Source: Gordonia namibiensis NBRC 108229 (lineage in GTDB: Bacteria; Actinomycetota; Actinomycetes; Mycobacteriales; Mycobacteriaceae). Taken from it: DNA of 64,000 bases. The stretch spans positions 1 to 64,000 of the forward strand of contig NZ_BAHE01000023.1 in the NCBI RefSeq assembly GCF_000298235.1, given 5' to 3'. The notes beneath the pieces were generated by a model. The model was not told the origin of the DNA and did no database searches. It was given only the letters and a program-made list of their open reading frames with translations. A program made the position numbers and the translations under genes. Below are positions 22,741 through 32,242 of this stretch, piece by piece; the first letter of the stretch is position 1, and every line of letters starts with the position of its first letter.

Positions 22741-24516
22741 ATGACAAGTGAACAGAACGTGCCGTCTGGCCGTGCGCAGGACTCCTCGCGCGGACCTGGT
22801 GGGGGGAGTCGGCCCGCACGACCACGCTTGGATCCCGTGGTCTTCTCGGTCACTGCCCTCATCGTCATCGCCTTCGTCGCCTGGGGTCTTGCCGACAAGG
22901 ACGGCCTCAACTCGACCAGTTCCGACGTCCTGGGGTGGATCACCACCAACCTCGGTTGGCTGTTCATCCTGTCCGCGACCGGCTTCGTCATCTTCGCGGT
23001 GTTCCTGGCGGTGTCCAAGTACGGCCGCATACCTCTCGGCCGTGACGACGAGGCACCCGAGTTCCGCACCGTCAGCTGGATCGCGATGATGTTCAGCGCC
23101 GGAATGGGTATCGGCCTGATGTTCTTCGGCGCCTACGAACCGCTCTTCCACTTCGTCAGTCCGCCACCGGAGATCGCCGCCGAGGACGTTCGCGCCGCGA
23201 TGGCCACCACGATGTTCCACTGGGGATTCCATCCCTGGGCGATGTACGCGGTCGTCGGATTGGCGCTGGCGTACAGCACATTCCGCCTCGGTCGTACGCA
23301 GCTGATCAGCTCGGTGTTCGAGCGCCTGTTCGGCCCGAAGGTGTCCACCGGCCCGGCCGGCAAGGTCATCGACATCCTCGCCATCTTCGCGACGCTGTTC
23401 GGTACGGTCGCGTCGCTGGGTCTCGGTGCGCTGCAGATCGGTTCGGGTCTGGACAAGGTCGGCTGGGTCCACGAACCCACGAAGCTCCTCCTGGTCGGGA
23501 TCATCGCGATCCTCACCGCCGCCTTCGTCGCGTCCGCGGTCTCGGGCATCGCCCGCGGTATCCAGTGGCTGTCGAACATCAACATGGTGCTCGCCGTCGT
23601 ACTCGCGGCCTTCGTCTTCGTCGTCGGCCCGACCATCTTCATCCTCAACCTGCTGCCGACCACGCTCGGTGCCTACTTCACCGACCTGACGACCTTCGCC
23701 GCGCGTTCGGATGCGACGGTCGCGACCGAGGCCGGGGAGCAGTGGCTGGCCGACTGGACGATCTTCTATTGGGCGTGGTGGGTTTCGTGGACCCCGTTCG
23801 TCGGCCTGTTCCTGGCCAAGATCAGTCGTGGGCGGACCATCCGCGAGTTCGTGATCGGCGTGATGGTGGTCCCGACGACGGTGTCGCTGGTCTGGTTCTG
23901 CGTGTTCGGTGGTACCGCGATCCGGGAGCAGATGACCGGCGTGCTGAACTTCGACGCGGCGAACGACGCCAGCGAGGACACCCTGTTCGACGTGCTGGCG
24001 AACCTGCCGTGGACCGGTGTCGCCTCAGCGCTGGTGATGATCCTGGTGGCGATCTTCTTCGTCTCGGGTGCCGATTCCGCTTCGCTGGTGATGGGGACGC
24101 TGTCCCAGCGCGGAGCGGAGGAACCGTCACGCCTGATCACGGTGTTCTGGGGTGTGCTCACCGGCGTGGTGGCCGCACTGCTGCTGGCGATCAGCGGTGA
24201 CGACGCCCTCGACGGGATCAAGACGATGGCGATCATCGCGGCCCTGCCCTTCGTCCTGGTCATGATCGGCATGTGCCTGTCGCTGTACCTGGATCTCCGG
24301 CACGATCCGCTCATCGTCTCCCGCACCGTCCTGTCCGCACGCGTCGACGAGCATGTCCGGGAGCAGGCCGAGGCGATCGCCACCGGTGAGCTCGACTCGA
24401 TCCACGCCGACGCCGTGCGGCACCTGGAGATCATCGAGCCCGACATCGTCGAACAGGCCGGGCTCAACGGCGACGGGACGACGCCGGCCGCCGACAAGGA
24501 CGGTTCACCGGCCTGA
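22741..24516 (+). CDS. BCCT-family betaine/choline/carnitine transporter
   Basis: The 591-residue protein has twelve membrane helices and the BCCT tryptophan signature in YWAWWVSWTPF, plus the conserved MGIGLMFFGAYEPLFHF stretch. These transporters import trimethylammonium compounds such as glycine betaine with Na+ or H+, for osmoprotection or catabolism. The C-terminal tail of about 70 residues after the last helix is acidic, as in osmosensing members. It is the last gene of the plus-strand run and lies 32 bases after the GntR gene. Confidence 0.92.
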   Translation: MTSEQNVPSGRAQDSSRGPGGGSRPARPRLDPVVFSVTALIVIAFVAWGLADKDGLNSTSSDVLGWITTNLGWLFILSATGFVIFAVFLAVSKYGRIPLGRDDEAPEFRTVSWIAMMFSAGMGIGLMFFGAYEPLFHFVSPPPEIAAEDVRAAMATTMFHWGFHPWAMYAVVGLALAYSTFRLGRTQLISSVFERLFGPKVSTGPAGKVIDILAIFATLFGTVASLGLGALQIGSGLDKVGWVHEPTKLLLVGIIAILTAAFVASAVSGIARGIQWLSNINMVLAVVLAAFVFVVGPTIFILNLLPTTLGAYFTDLTTFAARSDATVATEAGEQWLADWTIFYWAWWVSWTPFVGLFLAKISRGRTIREFVIGVMVVPTTVSLVWFCVFGGTAIREQMTGVLNFDAANDASEDTLFDVLANLPWTGVASALVMILVAIFFVSGADSASLVMGTLSQRGAEEPSRLITVFWGVLTGVVAALLLAISGDDALDGIKTMAIIAALPFVLVMIGMCLSLYLDLRHDPLIVSRTVLSARVDEHVREQAEAIATGELDSIHADAVRHLEIIEPDIVEQAGLNGDGTTPAADKDGSPA

Positions 24517-24679
24517 CGGGTCGGTCACCGGCCCTTCGTGGCTCGTCGACTTCGATACGCTCCTCCGTCGCTACTCAGCCCGGCGGCTTGCGCTCTTCGC
24601 ACCTCAGGCATCGGACCTGGGGGCGTCACGCTCTTTCGGATCAGGGAGCAACGGGTTGCCGAGGACTCTGGCGGCGCGC
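24517..24679. repeat. Convergent intergenic gap with a TTCGATACG-type element
   Basis: This 163-base gap between two gene ends contains ACTTCGATACGCTCCTCC and GCTACTCAGCCCGGCGG. These are a degraded copy of the element seen at 45576-45641 and 60178-60520. No gene is visible. The location between convergent genes fits a role in transcript 3' ends, or simple accumulation of repeats there. Confidence 0.5.
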
Positions 24680-26263
24680 TCAGCCCCAGCTGGGTAGCCA
24701 GATCTGCTGCCGCCAGAGTCCCGGCGAGATCGGGGACGCGGTGAGGATCGGCCACAGCCACACGAAGTTGGTGACCACCAGCGCCACGTAGACGGCGACC
24801 ACGATGATCGACAGCACCCGTCGTTCGGGCCGGGCGCGGGCCGTGGCCGCCGTCGAGCGCAACAGATCACCGCAACACAGGGCGAGGCCCATCACCAGGA
24901 ACGGGGCCAGCGCCGTCGCGTAGAAGAAGTACATCTGGCGGTCGAGGGCCAGGAACCACGGCAGGATGCCGGCGCAGTAGCCGACGACGACCGCGGCGTA
25001 GCGCCAGTTGCGGCGGACGATCCACGACCACAGGCCCCACAGCAACATCGGCAGGGTGAGCCACCACAGGGCCGGGGTCCCGATCAGCATCTGGGCGCGG
25101 ACGCACTCGCCCGTGCCGCACTGGTCGGGCCCGTTCTCGAGGGCGTAGAGCATCGGCCGCAGGCTCATCGGCCAGGTCCAGGGCTTGGACTCCCAGGGAT
25201 GTTGGTTTCCCGCGGAGTTGGTCAGCCCCGAATGGAACTGGAGGATGCCGGACTCGTAGTACCAGAGCGAACGCCACGCCCCGGGTACCCACGAGAAGGT
25301 TCCGCCGGTCCCGATCGCATTGCCTTCCGAATAGCGGTAGACGGCGGTCTCGCTGTTGAACCACGGGATGTAGGTCAGGAAGTAGATGACCACCGGCATC
25401 ACCGCGAGGCTCGCGCCGGCGGGCACGACGTCGCGGACGAGCGTGCCGACCCACGGTCGCCGCACGTGATACGCCCGGCGGGCCGCGACGTCGAAGCCGA
25501 TGGCGAGCGCCGTGAAGAAGATGACGTAGTAGACGCCCGACCACTTGGTCCCGCAGTTGAGCCCGAGCATCACACCGGCGGTGAAGCGGTACCAGCGGAA
25601 ACCGAGGCGCGGTCCGAACGGACTGTCGTCGATCCGGCCCTCGAGGTAGACGCGGTACATCCGTTCACGGACCTGGTCACGGTCGGCGACGAGCGCGGCG
25701 AAGGCGGCGACGATGAACAGGGCCTGGAAGATGTCGAGCATCCCCATCCGGGACTGCACGAAGAGCACGCCGTCGCAGATCGCGAAGATGCCGGCGATCG
25801 CACCGACGAGTGTGGACCGCGTCAACCGCCGCACGACGCAGTAGACCAGGACGACGATGAGGACGCCGGAGATCGCCGGTGCGACCCGCCAGCCGAGCGG
25901 CCCGTATCCGAAGACGGCCTCCGACGCGGCGAGCATCCACTTGCCGACCGGGGGATGCACCACGAGCCCGTAGGCCGGGTTGTCCTCGATCCAGTTGCCG
26001 CCGGTGAGCACCTGCCAGCCCTGCGGCACGTAGTGCTTCTCGTCGAAGACCGGGGTGCCCTTGTCGGTGGGATGGCTCAGGTTCCAGAACCGGGTCAGGG
26101 CGGCGATGAGCGTGATGACGACACCGACCAGACGGCCGCGACCCCGATCCGGGGCGCCGAACAGCGGGGCCGGGACCTCCGGTCCGAGGCGGGTCGGCGG
26201 GACCACGGCGGGGACCGGGACACCGGCGGGCACAGAGGTGTCACGCGCGGCGGTGATGGTCAC
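24680..26263 (-). CDS. Dolichyl-phosphate-mannose--protein mannosyltransferase
   Basis: The 527-residue GT39 enzyme has a cytosolic N-terminus, about ten membrane helices and the catalytic first-loop motif FDEKHYVPQ. HPPVGKWML and a PMT C-terminal region (NQHPWESKPWTWP) follow. It transfers mannose from a polyprenyl carrier to Ser/Thr of exported proteins, as Rv1002c does in M. tuberculosis, where the neighbour is also rsmI. GTG 26263 (VTITAARD) is chosen because a minus-strand -10-like TAGGAT lies 7 bases upstream. An in-frame extension to 26512 would run through the divergent rsmI gene. Confidence 0.92.
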   Translation of the reverse strand: MTITAARDTSVPAGVPVPAVVPPTRLGPEVPAPLFGAPDRGRGRLVGVVITLIAALTRFWNLSHPTDKGTPVFDEKHYVPQGWQVLTGGNWIEDNPAYGLVVHPPVGKWMLAASEAVFGYGPLGWRVAPAISGVLIVVLVYCVVRRLTRSTLVGAIAGIFAICDGVLFVQSRMGMLDIFQALFIVAAFAALVADRDQVRERMYRVYLEGRIDDSPFGPRLGFRWYRFTAGVMLGLNCGTKWSGVYYVIFFTALAIGFDVAARRAYHVRRPWVGTLVRDVVPAGASLAVMPVVIYFLTYIPWFNSETAVYRYSEGNAIGTGGTFSWVPGAWRSLWYYESGILQFHSGLTNSAGNQHPWESKPWTWPMSLRPMLYALENGPDQCGTGECVRAQMLIGTPALWWLTLPMLLWGLWSWIVRRNWRYAAVVVGYCAGILPWFLALDRQMYFFYATALAPFLVMGLALCCGDLLRSTAATARARPERRVLSIIVVAVYVALVVTNFVWLWPILTASPISPGLWRQQIWLPSWG

Positions 26264-26270
26264 CCGCTCG

Positions 26271-26293
26271 ATCCTAGTGGGCCCTCGTAAGCT
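26271..26293. promoter_or_regulatory. Back-to-back -10-like boxes for leaderless divergent genes
   Basis: The 38-base gap holds minus-strand TAGGAT (26276-26271), 7 bases before the mannosyltransferase GTG, and plus-strand TAAGCT (26288-26293), 8 bases before the rsmI ATG. There is no room for 5' leaders, so both mRNAs are probably leaderless and the two promoters overlap. Confidence 0.5.
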
Positions 26294-26301
26294 GGCTGAC
26301 G

Positions 26302-27216
26302 ATGAATGCCGCCGAGCCCGACACGCACCCCACCGACGACGCCGCACTCGACCTGTCCGCACCCGACACCGGGACGACCGGACGACTGGTGCTGGCCGCC
26401 ACACCCATGGGGCAGGTCGGCGACGCGTCGCCGCGGTTGCGCGAGGCCCTGCAGACGGCCGACATCGTCGCCGCCGAGGACACCCGCCGCACCCGTGCAC
26501 TGGCCGCCGCACTCGGCGTCGAGATCGGCGGCCGCGTGGTCAGCTACTACGACCAGGTGGAGGCCGCGCGTACCCCGGGGCTCGTCGAGGCGATCGCCCG
26601 CGGTGAGACCGTCCTGCTGGTCACCGACGCCGGAATGCCGTCGGTCAGCGACCCCGGCTATCGGATCGTGGTGGCCTGCGCAGAGGCCGGTCTGCCGGTG
26701 ACGGCATTGCCCGGCCCGTCGGCGGTGACGACGGCACTCGCGGTGTCGGCACTGCCGTCGGAGCGGTTCTGCTTCGAGGGATTCGCGCCGCGGAAGCCCG
26801 GGGCACGCGCGGACTGGCTGCGCGAACTCGTTGCACAGCCGCGCACGGCCGTGTTCTTCGAGTCGCCGCACCGGCTGGCCGACACCCTGGCGGCAGCGGC
26901 CGAGATCCTCGGACCCGACCGTCGTGCCGCCGTGTGCCGGGAGATGACGAAGACCTACGAGGAGGTCCGCCGCGGCGGACTCGCCGAACTGGCCGAATGG
27001 GCCGCCGAGGGCGTGAGGGGTGAGATCACGGTCGTCATCGCCGGTGCCGTGGCCGCCGAACCCGACATCGAGGAGCTGGCCGACCGCGCCGAGGAGCTGG
27101 TGGCCGGCGGGATGCGCCTCAAAGACGCCTGCGCAGAGGTCACGCAGGGTTCGGGTGCCTCGCGGCGCGACGTCTACCAGTCGGTTCTCGATAGGCGTCG
27201 AGCTGATCCGAGCTGA
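26302..27216 (+). CDS. rsmI: 16S rRNA (cytidine(1402)-2'-O)-methyltransferase
   Basis: This SAM-dependent tetrapyrrole-methylase-fold enzyme modifies C1402 of 16S rRNA. Typical motifs are LVLAATPMGQVGDAS, AAEDTRRTR, LLVTDAGMPSVSDPGYR and ALPGPSAVTTAL, with FEGFAPRKPGAR and the late REMTKTYEEVRRG. Length 304 includes a roughly 25-residue variable N-terminus. Its last 77 bases overlap the end of the convergent GAF regulator gene. Confidence 0.95.
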   Translation: MNAAEPDTHPTDDAALDLSAPDTGTTGRLVLAATPMGQVGDASPRLREALQTADIVAAEDTRRTRALAAALGVEIGGRVVSYYDQVEAARTPGLVEAIARGETVLLVTDAGMPSVSDPGYRIVVACAEAGLPVTALPGPSAVTTALAVSALPSERFCFEGFAPRKPGARADWLRELVAQPRTAVFFESPHRLADTLAAAAEILGPDRRAAVCREMTKTYEEVRRGGLAELAEWAAEGVRGEITVVIAGAVAAEPDIEELADRAEELVAGGMRLKDACAEVTQGSGASRRDVYQSVLDRRRADPS

Positions 27217-28387
27217 CCCGCAGCTCGACGCGCGGCGCCAACCGGTAGGGCCGGCTCGAGACGAGCGCCCCCACGACGCGGCGTAGCCGCGACAGCTCGG
27301 CGCGCACGCTGACGGTGTGGTTCTGGTCGCCGAAGAGCAACTGGCTCAACTGCTGTGAGGTGAGACCCTGGTCGCCAGCATCGGCGAGCAGCAGCAGGAT
27401 CTGCGCGTGGCGCCGCGTGAGGACCGTCCGCCACGGGGCGTCGTCGCCGGTGACCGTGATCGTCGGCTCGCCGTCGAGGTCGAGTTCGGCGATGACCGGG
27501 CCCGAGGGCCCTGCCGGGCGCACCAGCCAGCCCGTCCCGAGCCGTTCGACGACGCACATCCCGAGTCCGGGTACGAACTGACGCATGTCCTCGGTGGGCG
27601 CGGCCACCCGCACCGGCGGCGTGCACCCGCGGCCCTCGGCCACCCAGCCGTTGTCGTCGATGAGCAGACCGGGCCCGTGCAGGCCGGCCAGCTGGGCGGC
27701 CCCGTGATAGCGGAGGTCGGCGAGAGTGCGCTGGTGGGCGAGCGTCACCTCGTGCTCGCTCAGCATGGCCAGGGCAGCCGTGAACGCCGAGACCGCGGGC
27801 TGCATCTGCATCGCCGGGCCGGCGAGTCCGGCGACCGCGATCATCTCGCCGGTGCGCGGGTCGTGGACCGGCGTCGCGGTGCAGTACAACCCGTGCAGGG
27901 ATCGGCTGTAGTGCTCGGGGCCGAAGAGCCGACTGGGTCGCCGGTTGCGGATCGCCAGGCCCACCGCGGTGGTCGCGGCGGAATCCTCGTCCCACCGGCT
28001 CCCCTCCACGAGTCCGAGACGGTTCGCCTCGGGGATCACCGCGCGTGAGCCGCCGCGCCACAGCATCACGCCGTCGGCGTCGAAGATGCCCAGGGCCATC
28101 AGCGGGTCGTCGGTCGACTGCGCGAACACCCGCTTGAGGGAGTCCACCGCGTGACGGAGCGGATGGGCCTCCCGACGGGCTTCGAGCTCGTCGCGACCGA
28201 TGCGTCCGCGATGGTGGTCGTCGAGCGTCGAGGGATGGTCTCCAGCCTGTACGCGGCTCCAGGACTCGGCGACCTCACCCGCGAATCCGGGAGGCGGCGT
28301 CGCACCGGACATGATGGCCTCGCGGTCGCGATTGATCTCCCGGACGAGCTCCGAGAGATCGGTCGTCGCCTGGATGGACAGAGTCAT
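27140..28387 (-). CDS. GAF-domain transcriptional regulator with C-terminal winged helix
   Basis: The 415-residue protein has an N-terminal helical segment, a central GAF domain (about 90-215; LMALGIFDADGVMLWRGG, DEDSAATTAVGLAI) and a C-terminal DNA-binding region (about 315-390; RRHAQILLLLADAGDQGLTSQQLSQLLFG). It resembles AcoR/DhaR-type sensors without the sigma-54 ATPase domain, a form common in actinobacteria. ATG 28387 sits 7 bases after a -10-like TAATAT (28400-28395). Its final 26 codons overlap the rsmI 3' end on the other strand. The ligand is unknown. Confidence 0.8.
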   Translation of the reverse strand: MTLSIQATTDLSELVREINRDREAIMSGATPPPGFAGEVAESWSRVQAGDHPSTLDDHHRGRIGRDELEARREAHPLRHAVDSLKRVFAQSTDDPLMALGIFDADGVMLWRGGSRAVIPEANRLGLVEGSRWDEDSAATTAVGLAIRNRRPSRLFGPEHYSRSLHGLYCTATPVHDPRTGEMIAVAGLAGPAMQMQPAVSAFTAALAMLSEHEVTLAHQRTLADLRYHGAAQLAGLHGPGLLIDDNGWVAEGRGCTPPVRVAAPTEDMRQFVPGLGMCVVERLGTGWLVRPAGPSGPVIAELDLDGEPTITVTGDDAPWRTVLTRRHAQILLLLADAGDQGLTSQQLSQLLFGDQNHTVSVRAELSRLRRVVGALVSSRPYRLAPRVELRVSSDQLDAYREPTGRRRAARHPNPA

Positions 28388-28394
28388 GTACGAA

Positions 28395-28400
28395 ATATTA
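28395..28400 (-). promoter_or_regulatory. TAATAT -10-like box, leaderless start of the GAF regulator
   Basis: A near-consensus TAATAT on the minus strand ends 7 bases before ATG 28387, inside an AT-rich patch that stands out in this genome. No Shine-Dalgarno is present, consistent with leaderless translation. Confidence 0.5.
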
Positions 28401-28449
28401 CCGAAATCAACGATCAAGTCCGGTATTTGGGATGGCGCAGCGTATGCAG

Positions 28450-29598
28450 TCAAATGTTAGCGACGATGCTGGCCGCCTTGTCGAGACATTCCTGCCACTC
28501 GTTCTCCGGGACGGAGTCGATGGTGATGCCGCCCCCGACGCCGAGCCCGAGACTGCCGTCCGGCGCGATCTCGACCGTTCGGATGGCCACGTTCAGATCG
28601 AGGGCCCGGCCGGGTCCGGCGATGCCGATCGCCCCGCAGTAGACGCCGCGGGCGTCGCGCTCCCAGCCGGCGAGCAGTTCCATCGCGCGCAGCTTCGGGG
28701 TGCCGGTCACCGATGCGGGCGGGAAGGTGGCGTCGAGTACGGCGTCGTTGCCCGTGCCGGGCCGCACGATCGCCTCGACCCGCGAGACCAGATGCCAGAC
28801 GCCGGGCGCGGGCACCACCGACAGGAGTTCCGGAACCCGCACGCTGCCGGTCACGGCGATGCGGCCCAGGTCGTTGCGGGCGAGGTCGACGATCATGATG
28901 TTCTCGGCGACGTCCTTCGCGGAGGCGGACAGTGCGTCGGGGTCGGCGTGGGCGGGGAGTGTCCCCTTGATCGGTGAGGAACTGATGATGTTGCCGGTAC
29001 GACGCAGGAAGGTCTCCGGCGAGAGGCTCGCCACCGCGCCCCAATCACCTTGCAGGAAAGCGGCTTTCGCAGGTGCTGTGGCGGCGGCGAGGTCGGCGAA
29101 GAAGTCCACCGGGGCTCCCGACAGCGTGCCGGTGAAGCGGGTGCACACGCATGCCTGGTACACCTCGCCGGCGCGGATCGCGTCGAGACAGTGCTCGATC
29201 GCGGTCAGATGCGGGGCATGCGCCGGGGGGCGCCACCGCGTCGTCGTGGGTTGGCCGGCAACCGTGTCCGGGGCGTCGAGCACCGCGTACGCCCAGTCCG
29301 GGACGCCGGTGCCGAGAGTCGACCACTCGCCGTCGCGAAGGACGAGGACACCGTCGGTGAGACCGCCGGCATTCGTCGGCAACACCGACTCCTCCGCGCG
29401 CACCGGAAAGCCGAGGTGGCCCAGCCAGAAGCGGTCCGGGTCATCGGGCGGGGTGCAACCCGGCACGATCTCGATACTCGGCGCCACCACCGCGTCGGCG
29501 TCGAGCCAGTCGCCGATCAGCGCCGCGGGCGGCGGGAGTCCGCGGGTGAGGGTCTCGGCGTGGAGAGCCCGGAGTGCATCGAGCGCGGACGCGGCCAT
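28450..29598 (-). CDS. pabB: Aminodeoxychorismate synthase component I
   Basis: This chorismate-binding enzyme converts chorismate and ammonia to 4-amino-4-deoxychorismate for folate synthesis. The diagnostic SSPIKGTLP (PIKGT at 209-213) carries the PabB lysine, whereas anthranilate synthases have PIAGT. Other family motifs are MIVDLARNDLG, FPPASVTGTPKLRAMELL and GGGITIDSVPENEWQEC. At 382 residues the N-terminal tryptophan-pocket subdomain is short. It lies 15 bases after metG, and Rv1005c is the positional counterpart in M. tuberculosis. Confidence 0.92.
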   Translation of the reverse strand: MAASALDALRALHAETLTRGLPPPAALIGDWLDADAVVAPSIEIVPGCTPPDDPDRFWLGHLGFPVRAEESVLPTNAGGLTDGVLVLRDGEWSTLGTGVPDWAYAVLDAPDTVAGQPTTTRWRPPAHAPHLTAIEHCLDAIRAGEVYQACVCTRFTGTLSGAPVDFFADLAAATAPAKAAFLQGDWGAVASLSPETFLRRTGNIISSSPIKGTLPAHADPDALSASAKDVAENIMIVDLARNDLGRIAVTGSVRVPELLSVVPAPGVWHLVSRVEAIVRPGTGNDAVLDATFPPASVTGTPKLRAMELLAGWERDARGVYCGAIGIAGPGRALDLNVAIRTVEIAPDGSLGLGVGGGITIDSVPENEWQECLDKAASIVANI

Positions 29599-29613
29599 GT
29601 GTGGCGGGATCGG

Positions 29614-31203
29614 TCAGTTCTCGTAACGCGGGAACACGGGGGACGGCTTCGGCAGCGCGGTTCCCGCCGCGAGGCGGGTGGCAACGGCGCTGAACTGACG
29701 GTCGTCGCCGACCGCGAGCAGGTCGAGGATCTTGTTCGACGACTCCGGCATCACCGGCTGGCTCAGCACCGCGACGATGCGCACTACCTCGGCGCACACG
29801 TAGAGCACGGTGCCGGTGCGGTCGAGGTCGGTCTTCGCGAGCTTCCACGGCTCCTGCGAGGAGATGTACCGGTTCGTCTCGGCCAGCGTCGACCACAGTG
29901 CCTCGAGCCCGAGGTGGATGGCCTGGTTGTCGAAGTGCTCGCGGACGGTCCCGAGCAGCGAGTCGGCTCGGTCCAGCAGGGCCTTGTCGGTGTCGGTGAG
30001 GTCGGCGGTCGCCGGCACCACGCCGTCGAAGTACTTGCCGATCATCGACAGGGTGCGCTGGGCGAGGTTGCCGAACTCGTTGGAGAGGTCGGCGTTGATG
30101 CGGGACACGATCGCCTCGGCGGAGTACGAGCCGTCCTGGCCGTAGGACACCTCGCGCAGGAAGAAGTAGCGCACCGGGTCGAGGCCGAACTCGTCGATGA
30201 GGTTCTCCGGGTCGACGACGTTGCCGACCGACTTGGACATCTTCTCGCCCTTGTTGAACAGGAAGCCGTGCGCGAAGACCCGCTTGGGCAGTGCGACGCC
30301 CGCGCTCATCAGGAAGGCCGGCCAGTAGACGCAGTGGAACCGGATGATGTCCTTGCCGATGATGTGCAGGTCGGCGGGCCAGAAACGCTCGAAGGTCGCT
30401 GCGTCGTCGGGGAAGCCGACACCGGTCAGGTAGTTGGTCAGCGCGTCGACCCACACGTACATGACGTGCTCGGGATGGTCGGGGACCGGGACACCCCAGT
30501 CGAACGTCGTGCGCGACACCGACAGGTCGGTGAGCCCACCCTTGACGAAGCTGATGACCTCGTTGCGGCGGACGTCGGGACCGATGAAGTCGGGCTGCGC
30601 CTCGTACAGCTCGAGGAGCTTGTCCTGGTAGGCCGAGAGCCGGAAGAAGTAGGTCTCCTCCTCGGTCCAGGTCACCACGTGCCCGGTGTCGGAGGCGACG
30701 CGCTCGCCGGCGTCGTTGACCTCGGTGTCGGACTCGGCGTAGAAGGTCTCGTCGCGGACGTCGTACCAGCCGGAGTACTTGTCGAGGTAGATGTCACCGC
30801 GGTCGCTCATCCGCTTCCACAGTTCCTCCGACGCCCGCTTGTGGTCCTCGTCGGAGGTGCGGATGAAGCGGTCGAAGCTCGAGCCGAGACGCTCCTGCAG
30901 CGACTGGAATCGGTCGGAGTTCCGGTTGGCGAGTTCGGCGGTGGGGATGCCCTCGGCCTGCGCGGTCTGCTGCATCTTCTGCCCGTGGACGTCGGTGCCG
31001 GTCAGGAACCGGACGTCGAAACCGTCGAGGCGCTTGAACCGCGCGAGAGCATCGGCGGAGATGTACTCGTAGGCGTGCCCGATGTGCGGCGCGCCGTTGG
31101 GATACGCGATCGCGGTGGTGAGGTAGTACGGCCGCCCCGCACCGTACGAGGTGCCGTCCTCGGTCGTGCTGGACAGATCAGGGCTGGTCAGATCGGGTGC
31201 CAT
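29614..31203 (-). CDS. metG: Methionyl-tRNA synthetase
   Basis: This class I synthetase charges tRNA-Met. The HIGH motif appears as PHIGHAY (HIGH 40-43) and KMSKS at 321-325; [12 protein letters not shown] and [12 protein letters not shown] are family blocks. Length 529 matches the mycobacterial form without a C-terminal dimerisation domain, and the zinc-knuckle insert appears reduced. GGAG lies just upstream of the ATG. It is followed closely by pabB. Confidence 0.96.
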   Translation of the reverse strand: MAPDLTSPDLSSTTEDGTSYGAGRPYYLTTAIAYPNGAPHIGHAYEYISADALARFKRLDGFDVRFLTGTDVHGQKMQQTAQAEGIPTAELANRNSDRFQSLQERLGSSFDRFIRTSDEDHKRASEELWKRMSDRGDIYLDKYSGWYDVRDETFYAESDTEVNDAGERVASDTGHVVTWTEEETYFFRLSAYQDKLLELYEAQPDFIGPDVRRNEVISFVKGGLTDLSVSRTTFDWGVPVPDHPEHVMYVWVDALTNYLTGVGFPDDAATFERFWPADLHIIGKDIIRFHCVYWPAFLMSAGVALPKRVFAHGFLFNKGEKMSKSVGNVVDPENLIDEFGLDPVRYFFLREVSYGQDGSYSAEAIVSRINADLSNEFGNLAQRTLSMIGKYFDGVVPATADLTDTDKALLDRADSLLGTVREHFDNQAIHLGLEALWSTLAETNRYISSQEPWKLAKTDLDRTGTVLYVCAEVVRIVAVLSQPVMPESSNKILDLLAVGDDRQFSAVATRLAAGTALPKPSPVFPRYEN

Positions 31204-31261
31204 AGTGCTCCACAGAGTACCGACCGGCAGCCGCCGACAGCCAATCGCGGGTCGGCTCCGT

Positions 31262-32242
31262 TCAGCGGGATCGCAACGACCCGATCGCCCGCGCGGTACG
31301 GGCGACCGTCACGTCGGCGTCGTCGCCGAGCTCGGTCAGGGCCTTCGACGCAGCGCCGCCGGTGATCTCCGCCAGGGCCTGGACCAGCCGCAGCCGCACC
31401 GACGGGTCCGGATCGGCGCCCAGGCGGTAGACGAGCCGCCCGACGATCCCGTCGTCGTCGTACTGCGTAGCCAGGATCTCGGCGGCCTCGACATCGCGGT
31501 CACCGGCGGCGACGAGTTCGACGAGGACGTCCACCGCGGCCTCGACACCGCGACGGCCGAGGGTGAGGGCGACCGTTCGCCGGACTTCGGGGTCGGGGTC
31601 GGTCAGCGACGCCTCGAGCACCGCGGTGGTCCGGGCGTCGTGAAGCGCGGAGAGTGCGGTGGCCGCGCGTCGCCGGACCGTCGCGTCGCCGTCGGTGACC
31701 CGGGGGGCGAGCTGGTCGAGGGCACCCGGGGTCTGCGCGAGCGCCCAGCGGAGCGCGCCGGCGACGTTCTCGTCGGATTCGGCGACCAGGGCATCGGTCA
31801 GCGCCCCGGCGGACAACCCGGCGTCTCCCGCCCGCAGCGCCGCGCGCTGGCGGTGGGCGGGGTGTTCGGAGTGCACCGCACGGAGCAGGCCGACCACGTC
31901 GAGCACGGCCGGCCAGTCCCCGGCGCCGGCCACCTGGATCTGTTCCAGTCGATCGAGTAACCGGGCGTCGGCGGCCATTCGGTCCCGCGTGTCCTGGATC
32001 AGCTTCTCCATCAACGTATCCGGGGCGAAGTCCGGGTCGTCGAGGGCGCGGCCGACGTCGCGCAGCGACAACCCCAGCGACCGTAGACTTTCCACGTGCA
32101 ACAGACGCTCGATGTCGGCATCGGAGTACTCCCGGTAGCCGCCCGTCGTGCGGCCGGTCGGGCGGACGAGACCGAGCGTGTCGTAGTGGCGCAGCATCCG
32201 GGAGCTGACACCCGAACGCCGCGCCACCTCGCCGATCAGCAC
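31262..32242 (-). CDS. MerR-family regulator fused to HEAT repeats
   Basis: The N-terminal 70 residues are a MerR winged helix ([37 protein letters not shown]), followed by a dimerisation helix to about 120. Instead of a small ligand domain, the remaining roughly 200 residues are HEAT-type helical repeats ([43 protein letters not shown]). The GTG at 32242 overlaps the upstream HEAT gene by 7 bases, so the two are coupled. The repeats probably bind a partner protein, perhaps the upstream HEAT protein (inference). No usual MerR effector Cys residues are present. Confidence 0.88.
   Translation of the reverse strand: MLIGEVARRSGVSSRMLRHYDTLGLVRPTGRTTGGYREYSDADIERLLHVESLRSLGLSLRDVGRALDDPDFAPDTLMEKLIQDTRDRMAADARLLDRLEQIQVAGAGDWPAVLDVVGLLRAVHSEHPAHRQRAALRAGDAGLSAGALTDALVAESDENVAGALRWALAQTPGALDQLAPRVTDGDATVRRRAATALSALHDARTTAVLEASLTDPDPEVRRTVALTLGRRGVEAAVDVLVELVAAGDRDVEAAEILATQYDDDGIVGRLVYRLGADPDPSVRLRLVQALAEITGGAASKALTELGDDADVTVARTARAIGSLRSR

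Noticed and set aside
29050-31365. 771-codon plus-strand open frame
   Set aside because: It lies antisense to pabB and metG, both with unmistakable motifs; the translated product is repetitive Val/Gly/Arg-rich sequence.
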